From contig NZ_LUUB01000036.1 of assembly GCF_001641635.1 (NCBI RefSeq), positions 86,603-150,602 of the forward strand: a DNA stretch of 64,000 nt, written 5' to 3'. The position numbers were made by a program, and so were the translations under genes. This document shows positions 15,957-24,133 of the stretch, in pieces. Positions within the stretch are counted from its first letter, which is position 1. Every line of letters starts with the position of its first letter. This DNA comes from Bradyrhizobium centrolobii. Its GTDB lineage: Bacteria > Pseudomonadota > Alphaproteobacteria > Rhizobiales > Xanthobacteraceae. Below the pieces are notes generated by a model. The model ran no database searches. It worked only from the letters and a program-made list of their open reading frames with translations, and had not been told where the DNA came from.

Positions 15957-16406
15957 ATGAACCGGCGCAGCATTCTGTGGAGCGCAGCCTCTGCCTTGGG
16001 AGCGATGTTCGCCGCCCGAGGCGCGCGGGCTGCTACCGAGACCAATGCGAGCGACAAGCTCAAGGTCGTCTATCACCTGAGCGACGCCGAGAAGGTCAAT
16101 TTCGTGCTCGGCAACATCCAGAACCATTTCGACGGCGTCGGCGGCCCCGAGCATGTAACGATCGCACTGGTGATCCACGGGCCGGCGCTGAAGGCGTTTC
16201 ACTCGGCGCAGGCCAGCCGCGATATCAGCAAGCGGATCGGCGATTTCTCAAAGGACGGCGTCGAGCTCGCCGCCTGCGGCAACACGATGAAGGCGCAGAA
16301 CATCACGTTGAAGGATCTGCTGCCCGGCTTCGTCAGCGCGGAGAAAGGCGCCGTGGTCCGTTTGGCCGAGCTCCAGTCGCAGGGTTATTTCTACTTGCGG
16401 CCATAG
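15957..16406 (+). CDS. DsrE-family protein with Tat-type signal
   Basis: A 149-residue protein. The N-terminus MNRRSILWSAASALGAMFAA has a twin arginine, a hydrophobic stretch and an Ala-rich end, like a Tat signal. The mature part shows the DsrE/DsrF-like fold: KLKVVYHLSDAEKVNFVLGN, HVTIALVIHGPALKAF and VELAACGNTMKAQNI, with the conserved Cys. Such exported DsrE proteins are common near sulfur or redox genes, but their reaction is not known. A GGGAGA ribosome site supports the ATG at 15957. Confidence 0.78.
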   Translation: MNRRSILWSAASALGAMFAARGARAATETNASDKLKVVYHLSDAEKVNFVLGNIQNHFDGVGGPEHVTIALVIHGPALKAFHSAQASRDISKRIGDFSKDGVELAACGNTMKAQNITLKDLLPGFVSAEKGAVVRLAELQSQGYFYLRP

Positions 16407-16526
16407 AGCATTCCGCCGCAGGCGGCCCGTGCCTCCCCCGGAAGCGGGAGAGGTAGGGCACAGCCCGTGGAGGCCCATTCCGCCCCACAAGTCGAAGCAG
16501 GATGCGGCAAACCACCTCCATCCCGC

Positions 16527-16580
16527 TTGACTCATCCATAACTCTAAGGTTATGAATCAATCCATAACCTACGGGTTATG
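16527..16580 (+). promoter_or_regulatory. Promoter with two operator palindromes for the ArsR-type regulator
   Basis: A TTGACT -35 (16527-16532) and a TATGAA-like -10 (16551-16556) are spaced 18 bases apart. Two identical-arm inverted repeats CATAAC-N6-GTTATG lie at 16537-16554, inside the promoter, and at 16563-16580, exactly 26 bases apart and just before the regulator's start. This fits autorepression by the ArsR-type dimer encoded next. Confidence 0.72.
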
Positions 16581-16588
16581 GGTTTTAG

Positions 16589-16912
16589 ATGCCGAGCTCT
16601 CCCGACCTACTGTTCAGAACGCTTGCCGATCCGACCCGGCGGGCGATCTTCGAGCGGTTGTGCCGCGAGGGGGAGCAGACGGTTGGGGCGCTGACGGCCC
16701 AGTCCGGCGTTTCCCAGCCGGCGGTCTCGAAACATCTCGGCGCGCTGAAGCAGGCCGGGCTCGTGCGCGACCGCCACGAGGGCCGCCAGACCCACTACAG
16801 CGCGCAACCCGGCGCGCTGAATCCACTCATCGACTGGACGAGCCAGATGGCCGGGTTCTGGCAGAACCGGCTCGATGCGCTCGAAGATCTGCTGAAAAGG
16901 ATGGACCAATGA
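16589..16912 (+). CDS. ArsR/SmtB-type winged-helix regulator
   Basis: A 107-residue DNA-binding protein: LLFRTLADPTRRAIFERLCR, then a helix-turn-helix GVSQPAVSKHLGALKQAGLV and the wing DRHEGRQTHYSA. It lacks the metal-binding CxC of arsenic sensors, as do the many ArsR proteins paired with SRPBCC genes. It probably represses its own operon through the two palindromes just upstream. Its TGA overlaps the ATG of the SRPBCC gene by three bases. Confidence 0.9.
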   Translation: MPSSPDLLFRTLADPTRRAIFERLCREGEQTVGALTAQSGVSQPAVSKHLGALKQAGLVRDRHEGRQTHYSAQPGALNPLIDWTSQMAGFWQNRLDALEDLLKRMDQ

Positions 16913-17340
16913 CAGAACCTGCGACCGAGGCACGCTCCGTGATCATCGAACGCGAGATGGCTTTTCCGCCGGACCGGGTTTGGCGCGCGCTGACGCAGCC
17001 GCATCTGATCGAGGAATGGCTGATGAAGAACGACTTCAAGCCCGTCGTCGGTCACCGCTTCAATCTTCGCGGCGAGTGGGGCGGCGTGCTGGATTGCGAG
17101 GTCCTCGCCATCGAACCGCACAGAACGCTCGCCTATACCTGGAACTTCGCGCATGAGGACGCAGCCTTCGACCTCAAGAGCGTGGTGACCTTCACGCTCA
17201 CTCCGAAGGGCGCGGGCACCCATCTGCGCGTGGAGCAGTCGGGCTTCAGCCCGACCCAGAAGCAGGCCTATGGCGGCGCACACGCCGGTTGGAAGCAGTT
17301 CTTCGCAAAGCTCGAGGAGGTTCTGGCGCGGCCGGAGTAA
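16909..17340 (+). CDS. SRPBCC (AHSA1-like) domain protein
   Basis: A 143-residue START/AHSA1-type protein: IIEREMAFPPDRVWRALTQP at the N-terminus, a central FNLRGEWGGVLDCEVLAIEP, and a C-terminal helix AGWKQFFAKLEEVLARPE. The fold forms a hydrophobic ligand cavity. ArsR-SRPBCC pairs are widespread in rhizobia, and the ligand is generally unknown. It is translated with the regulator through the overlapping ATGA-type junction. Confidence 0.88.
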   Translation: MTEPATEARSVIIEREMAFPPDRVWRALTQPHLIEEWLMKNDFKPVVGHRFNLRGEWGGVLDCEVLAIEPHRTLAYTWNFAHEDAAFDLKSVVTFTLTPKGAGTHLRVEQSGFSPTQKQAYGGAHAGWKQFFAKLEEVLARPE

Positions 17341-17392
17341 GCTGCACCGCCGCCACCTCGTATCCGTTCCGATCACTTCAGAGGAGGTCCAA

Positions 17393-17614
17393 TTGACTTG
17401 GAATATGTGGATTCGACAAATCCATCGCTGGCTGTCCATCGCCTTCACGCTCGCCGTGATCGCGAATATCATCGCCATGACTCAGCAGGTGCAGGCCCTG
17501 TGGATAGGCCTGTTGGCGCTGGTCCCGCTGATCCTGCTGCTCGCAAGCGGGCTGTACCTGTTCGCGCTACCGTATGTGGTCAGCCGGCACACGGCGGCTG
17601 GAACGAGCCAGTGA
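17393..17614 (+). CDS. Small two-helix membrane protein
   Basis: A 73-residue protein starting at TTG 17393, five bases after a strong GAGGAGG ribosome site; the ATG four codons later is too far from it. Two hydrophobic helices are evident (about residues 11-30, WLSIAFTLAVIANIIAM, and 36-58, ALWIGLLALVPLILLLASGL). It sits 52 bases after the SRPBCC gene, so it probably belongs to the same ArsR-controlled operon. No family was recognised with certainty. Confidence 0.68.
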   Translation: MTWNMWIRQIHRWLSIAFTLAVIANIIAMTQQVQALWIGLLALVPLILLLASGLYLFALPYVVSRHTAAGTSQ

Positions 17615-17646
17615 ATTGCCGGCTAGAGAGAGGGGCAAGCGAGATC

Positions 17647-18093
17647 ATGAAGGGCGCAACAGCCAAGAAGAGCAGCGCGAAGGACACGGACAGCACGTCC
17701 ACATCCGAGTTGATCGACGCGAAAATCCAGGAGCTCGGCGACTGGCGCGGCAAGATGCTCGGCCGGCTCCGCGCCCTGATCAGGGAGGCCGATCCTGAGG
17801 TCGTCGAGGAATTGAAGTGGCGCGGCGTCCCGGTGTGGTCGCACGACGGGATCATCTGCACGGGTGAGACCTACAAGGCCGCCGTGAAGATGACGTTCGC
17901 CAAGGGCGCGGCGCTGGAGGATCCCACGGGCCTGTTCAATTCCAGCCTCGAAGGAAATGTGAGGCGCGCCATCGATTTCCACGAGGGCGCGAAGATCGAC
18001 GAAAAGGCGTTGAAGGCGCTCATTCGTGCGGCGGTGGCCCTGAACACGTCCAAGACCAAGGCCAAAAGCAAATCCGCCAAACGCACGGCTTAA
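17647..18093 (+). CDS. DUF1801 (YdhG/YdeI-like) protein
   Basis: A 148-residue protein. After a Lys/Ser-rich start it shows ELIDAKIQELGDWRGKMLGR, LIREADPEVVEELKWRGVPV, WSHDGIICTGETYKAAVKMT and a basic tail, the pattern of DUF1801 proteins with a frataxin-like fold. The function is not established. It lies 32 bases downstream of the small membrane protein and may be the last gene of that operon. Confidence 0.82.
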   Translation: MKGATAKKSSAKDTDSTSTSELIDAKIQELGDWRGKMLGRLRALIREADPEVVEELKWRGVPVWSHDGIICTGETYKAAVKMTFAKGAALEDPTGLFNSSLEGNVRRAIDFHEGAKIDEKALKALIRAAVALNTSKTKAKSKSAKRTA

Positions 18094-18101
18094 GGCACTT
18101 G

Positions 18102-18120
18102 CGGCGGCCTCAGGCCGCCG
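18102..18120. terminator. GC-rich hairpin between convergent genes
   Basis: CGGCGGCC (18102-18109) and GGCCGCCG (18113-18120) form an eight-base-pair stem with a TCA loop. The loop is the complement of the SpoVR stop codon. It lies between convergent genes and may end transcription from both sides, although no T-run follows. Confidence 0.45.
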
Positions 18121-19654
18121 CCGGCAGCGGCCGCGGGCTCACGACATATTCTCGCAGGACCTTGTCGTTGGCATCGACCTCGATCAGCGCAACGTCATAG
18201 GTCCAGAGATCGGCGAGATGCTGGAGCACCCGCTTGGAGTCGGTCTCGTTGAGCTGCGAGCCCTTGATGACGTGATGGTGCAGGATCAGCCGGCGGTCGC
18301 CCGAGAGGTCGACGTCGACCACCTCGATATTGGCGTCGATGAAGCCGACATCATGCTGCCGCGCCAGCTCACGCCGCACCCGGCGGAACCCGCGCTCGTC
18401 GTGGATGGCATCGACGCGGATGCCGGCGCGCTCCTCGGGGTCATCGTGCAGGTGGAACATGCGGAAGTGCCGCATCAGCTTGGGGCTCAGGAACTGACCG
18501 ATGAAGCTCTCGTCGCGATAGTTGGCCCAGACGTCGCGCAGCACGCCCATCACATCGCCCTTGCCGGCGATCTCCGGAAACCATTCGCGGTCCTCGTCTT
18601 CGGGATTGCTGACGATGCGCTCGATGTCCTGCATCAGGGCAAAGCCAAGCGCATAGGGATTGAAGCCGGAGAAGCGCGGGTCGTCGAATTCCGGCTGGAA
18701 CACCACGTTGGTGTGCGACTGCAGGAATTCGAGGAAATTGCCGTCGCTGATGCGGCCCTGCTGATGCAGCTTGCTCATGATGCGATAGTGGACGTAGGTC
18801 GCCGTCCCCTCGTTCATCACCTTGGTCTGGCTCTGCGGATAGAAATATTGCGCGATGTGGCGGACGATGCGCAAGAGCTCGCGCTGCCAGGGCGCCAGCC
18901 GCGGCGCGCTCTTCTCCAGGAAATAGAGCAGGTTTTCCTGCGGCAGGCCGAGCAGCTTGCGGCGGCGTTCGATGCTGAGCGCAGACCGGCTCTTGGTCGC
19001 TCCCTTGGGCACGGTGCGCCAGAGATCGTTGAAGACCTCCTCTTCGTGCTGGCGCCGGCGCCCTGCCCGCTTCTCCTCGGCCCGCAGATCGACATTCTTC
19101 TTGCCGGGATAGCGGTCAATGCCGTGCGACATCAGTGCATGCGCCGCGTCGAGCGTGCGCTCGACCTCGACGCGGCCATGACGCGCCTCGCATTGCGAGA
19201 CATAGGTCTTGGCGAAGTCGAGATAATCCAGGATGCCGTCGGCGTCGGTCCACTGCTTGAACAGATAGTTGTTCTTGAAGAAGTGGTTGTGGCCGAAGGC
19301 GGCGTGCGCGATCACCAGCGCCTGCATCGTCGCCGTGTTCTCCTCCATCAGGTAGGAGATGCAGGGCGAAGAGTTGATTACGATCTCATAGGCGAGGCCC
19401 ATGAGGCCCTTGCGGTAGGAGGCTTCGTGAAACGCAAAATGCTTGCCGAAGGACCAATGCTTGTAGAACAACGGCATGCCGACGGAGGAATAAGCGTCCA
19501 GCATCTGCTCGGCGGTAATGACCTCGATCTGGTTCGGATAGACGTCGAGGCCGAGCTCGTTCTTGGCGACATGCTCGCAGGCATCGTGGATACGCTGGAG
19601 CGTGTGGAAGTCCCAATCCGCGCCTTCGAACAATCGCCCGGTCGTTTCCGTCAT
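18110..19654 (-). CDS. spoVR: SpoVR family protein (YcgB-like)
   Basis: A 514-residue cytoplasmic protein of the SpoVR family, close in length to E. coli YcgB. Typical parts are LYPN-type DVYPNQIEVITAEQMLDAYS, FGKHFAFHEASYRKGLMGLA, YEIVINSSPCISYLMEENT, the histidine-rich AHAAFGHNHFFKNNYLFKQW and MNEGTATYVHYRIM. The biochemical role is unknown. It is the last gene of prkA-yeaH-spoVR and overlaps yeaH by four bases. This triad is co-regulated under starvation and general stress in proteobacteria. Confidence 0.93.
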   Translation of the reverse strand: MTETTGRLFEGADWDFHTLQRIHDACEHVAKNELGLDVYPNQIEVITAEQMLDAYSSVGMPLFYKHWSFGKHFAFHEASYRKGLMGLAYEIVINSSPCISYLMEENTATMQALVIAHAAFGHNHFFKNNYLFKQWTDADGILDYLDFAKTYVSQCEARHGRVEVERTLDAAHALMSHGIDRYPGKKNVDLRAEEKRAGRRRQHEEEVFNDLWRTVPKGATKSRSALSIERRRKLLGLPQENLLYFLEKSAPRLAPWQRELLRIVRHIAQYFYPQSQTKVMNEGTATYVHYRIMSKLHQQGRISDGNFLEFLQSHTNVVFQPEFDDPRFSGFNPYALGFALMQDIERIVSNPEDEDREWFPEIAGKGDVMGVLRDVWANYRDESFIGQFLSPKLMRHFRMFHLHDDPEERAGIRVDAIHDERGFRRVRRELARQHDVGFIDANIEVVDVDLSGDRRLILHHHVIKGSQLNETDSKRVLQHLADLWTYDVALIEVDANDKVLREYVVSPRPLPAAA

Positions 19655-20931
19655 GGAGCGGCCTTCTCCTGATTTTCGCGGCGGTGGAACAGGTCGTGGA
19701 ACACCGGGAAGATCTCGCTGCGCTCGCTGACCTTGCGCATCGACAACTGCGAGCCGTTGTTGCGCAGGCGCTCATAGAGCGTCCAGAGCGAAGAATCGGA
19801 GAGATCAAAGGCGCTGCCACCGGACTCGCCGACCTCCAGATAGGCAAAGAACTGGCAGACCGGGAGGATCTTCTCCGTCAGCAGCATCCCTGCGAGCTCG
19901 CCGTCCGAATAGGAGTTGTCACCGTCGGAGGCCTGCGCTGCATAGATGTTCCAATCCGCCGGATTGAAGCGCTCGCGCACGATCTCGTGCATCGCCTGGA
20001 GCGCGCTCGACACCAGCGTGCCGCCGGAGGCCGGGCCATAGAAGAAGGTCTGCTCGTCCACCTCCTCGGCGCGGTCGGTGTGACGGATGAAGACGATCTC
20101 GACATGCTTGTAGCGACGCTTCAGGAACACGTAGAGCAGCATGTAGAAGCGCTTGGCCAAGTCTTTCATGTGCTCGGACATCGAGCCGGAGACGTCCATC
20201 AGGCAGAACATCACGGCCTGCGCCACCGGCTTCGGCACCGTCTCGAAGCGCCGATAGCGGATGTCGATGGGATCGATGAAGGGAATCCGCTTGGATTTTG
20301 CCTTCAGCTTCTCAAGCTTGGCGATCAGCTCGGCCCGTGTGTCCTCGTCGGTGCATGCGGCGATCTCGGCTTCGAGCTCGTCCATCTCGCTCTTGCGCGG
20401 ACGCCTGAGCGCGATGCGGCGGGCGAGCGCGAGCTTAACGGTTCGGCTGACGGAGATGTTCGCAGGTGAGCCCGAGGTGGTATAGCCGGCGCGCTGGATG
20501 CCTTCGCTCTCGGTCTCCGCGATCCTGCGCTTGGCGAGATCGGGGAGCTCTAGGTCGTCGAGGAAGAGGTCGACGAACTCGTCGCGGCTCAGCACGAAGC
20601 GGAAGGCGTCTTCACTGTCGCCTTCGCCGGGACCGGAATCCTTGGCGCTGCCCTGGCCGGATCGAGGAAGATAGTCGCCCTCGACGAACTTCTTGTTGCC
20701 GGGCAGCACCATGTCGCGCGTACCGCCCTCGCGGCGGAAGCGCGGCTCGTGCATGCCGTCGAGCGGGATCGTGACCTCACCACCCTCCAGGACGTCCTTG
20801 ATGTCGCGTTCCTGCGAGGTCTTCTTGACGGCGCCCTGCACCAGGGACTTGGCCCGACGCAAGAACCGCTGACGGTTCTCAAGACTCTTGCCGCCTGGAT
20901 TCAGGCGCCTGTCAATGATATGAGTGGCCAC
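19651..20931 (-). CDS. yeaH: YeaH/YhbH family (DUF444) protein
   Basis: A 426-residue protein. The N-terminal half is charged, with RRLNPGGKSLENRQRFLRRA at the start, as in E. coli YeaH. The C-terminal half is von Willebrand A-like, with a metal-site motif DVSGSMSEH at about residue 245 and the later TDRAEEVDEQTFFYG and ASDGDNSYSDG. It works with the PrkA kinase encoded 13 bases upstream. The substrate is unknown. Confidence 0.93.
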   Translation of the reverse strand: MATHIIDRRLNPGGKSLENRQRFLRRAKSLVQGAVKKTSQERDIKDVLEGGEVTIPLDGMHEPRFRREGGTRDMVLPGNKKFVEGDYLPRSGQGSAKDSGPGEGDSEDAFRFVLSRDEFVDLFLDDLELPDLAKRRIAETESEGIQRAGYTTSGSPANISVSRTVKLALARRIALRRPRKSEMDELEAEIAACTDEDTRAELIAKLEKLKAKSKRIPFIDPIDIRYRRFETVPKPVAQAVMFCLMDVSGSMSEHMKDLAKRFYMLLYVFLKRRYKHVEIVFIRHTDRAEEVDEQTFFYGPASGGTLVSSALQAMHEIVRERFNPADWNIYAAQASDGDNSYSDGELAGMLLTEKILPVCQFFAYLEVGESGGSAFDLSDSSLWTLYERLRNNGSQLSMRKVSERSEIFPVFHDLFHRRENQEKAAP

Positions 20932-20944
20932 TTTCTCATCCGCC

Positions 20945-22888
20945 TCAACCGGCCTGTTTCACCCGCATGTACCATTCGACGAGCCGGCGAACCTGACGCT
21001 CGGTGTAGCCGCGCTCCACCATGCGTGCGACGAACTCGCCGTGCTTCTTCTCCGTCTCGCCGTCCTTCTTCGACCCGAAGGAGATGACCGGAAGCAGGTC
21101 CTCGACCTGGGAGAATATCCGCTTTTCGATCACATCGCGAATCTTCTCGTAAGAGGTCCACGTCGGATTCTTGCCGGCATTCTGTGCTCTGGCTCGTAAC
21201 GAGAACTTGACCACCTCGTTCCGGAAATCCTTCGGATTGGCGATACCGGCCGGCTTCTCGATCTTGGTCAGCTCCTGGTTCAGGAGCTCGCGATCCAGGA
21301 GCTGCCCGGTGTCGGGATCCTTGAAGTCCTGGTCCTCGATCCAGGCGTCGGCATAGTCCACGTAGCGGTCAAATAGGTTCTGGCCGTAATCCGAGTAGGA
21401 TTCGAGATAGGCCTTCTGGATCTCGTTGCCGATGAACTCGGCGTAACGCGGCGCAAGTTCCGCCTTGATGAATTCGAGGTAGCGCTTCTCGATCTCCTCG
21501 GGCAGCTGCTCGCGGCGGATCGCCTGTTCCAGCGCGTACATCAGATGCACGGCGTCGGCAGCGACTTCCTGCGGATCGTGGTTGAAGGTGGCAGCCAGGA
21601 TCTTGAAGGCAAAGCGGGTAGAAACGCCGTCCATGCCTTCGTCGACACCGGCGGCATCGCGATATTCCTGGACGCTGCGCGCCTTGGGATCGGATTCCTT
21701 CAGGCTTTCGCCATCATAAACCCGCATCTTGGCAAACAGCGTGGAATTTTCGTGCTTGCGCAGACGTGACATCACCGAGAACCGCGCCATCGTCTCCAGC
21801 GTCGACGGCGCGCAAGGCGCCGAGGCAAGCTCCGAGCCCTGGATCAGCTTCTCGTAGATCTTCTGCTCTTCGGTGTACCGCAGGACATAGGGTACCTTGA
21901 TGACACAGATGCGATCGATGAAGGCTTCGTTGTTCTTGTTGGACTTGAAGCTCTGCCACTCGGCTTCATTCGAGTGCGCGAGAATGATGCCGCTGAAGGG
22001 GATCGCGCCGATGTTCTCGGTGCCGATATAGTTGCCCTCCTGCGTTGCGGTGAGCAACGGATGCAGCATCTTGATCGGTGCCTTGAACATCTCGACGAAT
22101 TCGAGGATGCCCTGGTTGGCGCGGTTGAGACCGCCGGAATAGCTGTAGGCGTCGGGATCGTTCTGCGCAAAGGTCTCGAGCTTGCGGATATCGACCTTAC
22201 CGACCAGCGAGGAGATGTCCTGGTTGTTCTCGTCACCCGGCTCGGTCTTGGAGACGGCGATCTGCCGCAGCCGCGAGGGCTGGACCCTGGCGACGCGGAA
22301 TTGCGAGATGTCGCCGCCGAAGGATTCGAGCCGCTTGTAGCACCACGGGCTCATCAACCCGGTGAGACGCCGGCGTGGAATCCCGTACTTCTCCTCCAAC
22401 ATCGGCCCGAGGTGATCGGGATCGAACAGGCTGAGCGGGCTTTCGAACACCGGGCTCAATTCATCACCGGCCTTGAGCACGTAGATCGGCTGCACCTCCA
22501 TCAGCGACTTCAGCCGCTCGGCGAGCGAGGATTTGCCGCCGCCGACCGGGCCGAGCAGATAGAGGATCTGCTTGCGCTCTTCGAGACCTTGCGCGGCGTG
22601 GCGGAAGAAACCAACGATGCGCTCGATCGTTTCCTCCATACCGTAGAACCCTGCGAAGGCCGGATAGGTGCGTATCGTACGGTTCAAAAAGATACGGCCA
22701 AGGCGTGGGTCCTTGGCCGTGTCAATCGTCTGGGGTTCACCGATCGCAGCTAGTAGTCGTTCGGCCGCATTCGCGTATTTCATGGGATCGCTTCGACACG
22801 ATTCCAGATATTCCGCCATCGACATGTCGTGCTGGCTTCGCGCCTCGAACGACCGAGCGAAAGCGTTGAATAGAGAATCGTTGTACAT
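20945..22888 (-). CDS. prkA: PrkA-type serine protein kinase (YeaG)
   Basis: A 647-residue AAA-ATPase/kinase, the usual family length. The Walker A motif GPVGGGKSS lies at residues 113-121, in the AAA module that opens with GMEETIERIVGFF; a C-terminal PrkA domain follows. Family members are stress and starvation kinases. A GGAGAGGG ribosome site stands before the ATG and an EcfG-type promoter about 40 bases upstream, so the whole prkA-yeaH-spoVR operon is probably under general-stress control. Confidence 0.95.
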   Translation of the reverse strand: MYNDSLFNAFARSFEARSQHDMSMAEYLESCRSDPMKYANAAERLLAAIGEPQTIDTAKDPRLGRIFLNRTIRTYPAFAGFYGMEETIERIVGFFRHAAQGLEERKQILYLLGPVGGGKSSLAERLKSLMEVQPIYVLKAGDELSPVFESPLSLFDPDHLGPMLEEKYGIPRRRLTGLMSPWCYKRLESFGGDISQFRVARVQPSRLRQIAVSKTEPGDENNQDISSLVGKVDIRKLETFAQNDPDAYSYSGGLNRANQGILEFVEMFKAPIKMLHPLLTATQEGNYIGTENIGAIPFSGIILAHSNEAEWQSFKSNKNNEAFIDRICVIKVPYVLRYTEEQKIYEKLIQGSELASAPCAPSTLETMARFSVMSRLRKHENSTLFAKMRVYDGESLKESDPKARSVQEYRDAAGVDEGMDGVSTRFAFKILAATFNHDPQEVAADAVHLMYALEQAIRREQLPEEIEKRYLEFIKAELAPRYAEFIGNEIQKAYLESYSDYGQNLFDRYVDYADAWIEDQDFKDPDTGQLLDRELLNQELTKIEKPAGIANPKDFRNEVVKFSLRARAQNAGKNPTWTSYEKIRDVIEKRIFSQVEDLLPVISFGSKKDGETEKKHGEFVARMVERGYTERQVRRLVEWYMRVKQAG

Positions 22889-22924
22889 GATCCCTCTCCG
22901 CGTGAGTTCCGCTACACAAGCTGA

Positions 22925-22950
22925 AACGAAAGCAGTTACCGGACCGTTCC
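22925..22950 (-). promoter_or_regulatory. EcfG-type general stress promoter for prkA
   Basis: On the minus strand GGAAC (22950-22946) is followed after exactly 17 bases by CGTT (22928-22925), the consensus of EcfG/RpoE2 general stress sigma factors of alphaproteobacteria. The implied start of transcription leaves about 30 bases before the prkA ATG, a normal leader. Confidence 0.75.
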
Positions 22951-23189
22951 TCAGCGCCCGTTTCGAATCAGCGTGAGCACATGACGATCATTGGACACCC
23001 TGGCCCCTTCTAGACGCAACGCACAACGTAGGCATTCGGGTGAGTTACGAACAGGCACCTGCCTGTTATTTATGCGAATCTATACCTGTATTCGCTAATT
23101 TCCAGCAAATGTCGCCTCGCCGCAACATCCGGGCATTACCGGGGATCGTTCATCCGGCACCGCAGCATAGCCGCCGACCGGCGGCAGCT
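22951..23189. other. AT-rich intergenic stretch with two inverted repeats
   Basis: No gene is seen. AACAGGCA-CC-TGCCTGTT forms a perfect hairpin at 23050-23067, and GCGAAT (23074-23079) pairs with ATTCGC (23090-23095). The surrounding bases are AT-rich for this genome. They could be a terminator for the STM3941-like gene or protein-binding sites; neither can be decided. Confidence 0.4.
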
Positions 23190-23825
23190 TTATGACGCTC
23201 GTGCGGCGAAGCCTTGCGCTCCACAATCGCTGTCCCGCCGCAATGCGGTGCGTGAATCGCTCGCAGCATGACAGTCGCGACAGGCGCGCAGCAATGTATC
23301 AAAATCGGTCGCCAGCCCCTCGGGGTCGATGACGAGACGGTCAGCTTGCGTGCCGCGCGAGGCCGCGCGCTTGGTGCGGATGCAGGAGAACTGCCGCTGC
23401 AGCGCCGGCGTCAGCGTCAGCACAACCACCTTGTGTCCACGACCATCCTCAGCCGAAACATCCGCAATCGAGTCCCAAAGCAGAAATTCGTTGCCGATGC
23501 GGAGGTCGCGGATGCCATATCGGGTCACGATCACCACCGGCCCACGCTCGGTCGGCAGCATCCAGATCAGCCGGAATGTCGCGAGACCGAACAGTGCGAC
23601 GCCGGCATAGCCGATCGTCGTGTCGTAGTCGCCGAGGCCGTCCCACAGATCGAAGGCAAGGCTCGCACTGAGCAGGGTCATCGCGAAGCCCGCCGCGACA
23701 AGCAGCGGAAGATAGGACGCGCACTGACCGATTTCGAGATCGCACGATCCGTCGATAGCGGCCGCATCGGCCAACCGCGGATTGTCAGCGACGGCGAGTG
23801 CAAGGCCGTCAGGATGTGTGTGCAT
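23190..23825 (-). CDS. STM3941-like membrane-anchored protein (second copy)
   Basis: A 211-residue protein starting at ATG 23825 behind a GGGGGA ribosome site. It has two hydrophobic segments (LLVAAGFAMTLLSASLAF and IGYAGVALFGLATFRLIWML), then VVIVTRYGIRDLRIGNEFLL and KVVVLTLTPALQRQF. The order and motifs match the protein at 11899-12477 (GIRD-x-RI-x-(N/D)E core), so the two are paralogues. The C-terminus is extended and Arg/Ala-rich. The function is unknown. Confidence 0.65.
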   Translation of the reverse strand: MHTHPDGLALAVADNPRLADAAAIDGSCDLEIGQCASYLPLLVAAGFAMTLLSASLAFDLWDGLGDYDTTIGYAGVALFGLATFRLIWMLPTERGPVVIVTRYGIRDLRIGNEFLLWDSIADVSAEDGRGHKVVVLTLTPALQRQFSCIRTKRAASRGTQADRLVIDPEGLATDFDTLLRACRDCHAASDSRTALRRDSDCGAQGFAARAS

Positions 23826-24133
23826 GCTTTCCCCCAGCATGGCCGTTCATGGCCGACCCAGCGGCGCGCCCTGCGGCTAAAAAGACCGCTGACGACGCAT
23901 CGCTCAGCAACAGGTCGACGCTCCGCAAAAGACTTCGGCCGAACAGCCTGGCCAAGAACTCTCACGCAACAAAACAACCCGTCCGCATCGCCATGATCTC
24001 AGCGGAGTTATACCGAGAGTATGACACTCACACCCTTGATTGGTTCCCTCCCGGGAGCATGTTAGCTAGAGAATAGCGCGTCAGGACCGGCGCGGGAACC
24101 CCTCGCCCGCAGGCTTGGAGAGAAATAGACATC
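23826..24133. other. Intergenic region before the tal-pgi operon
   Basis: About 310 bases between divergent genes. There is a possible sigma-70-like TTGATT at about 24038 with a poor -10. A GGAAC at 24098 lacks a partner -10, so no stress promoter is called. No small gene was supported. Confidence 0.35.

Noticed and set aside
18218..19672. A 484-codon open frame on the plus strand
   Set aside because: It is antisense to spoVR, whose family identity is firm.
24098..24124. GGAAC before tal-pgi as another stress promoter
   Set aside because: No CGTT-like -10 is found 16 or 17 bases downstream.
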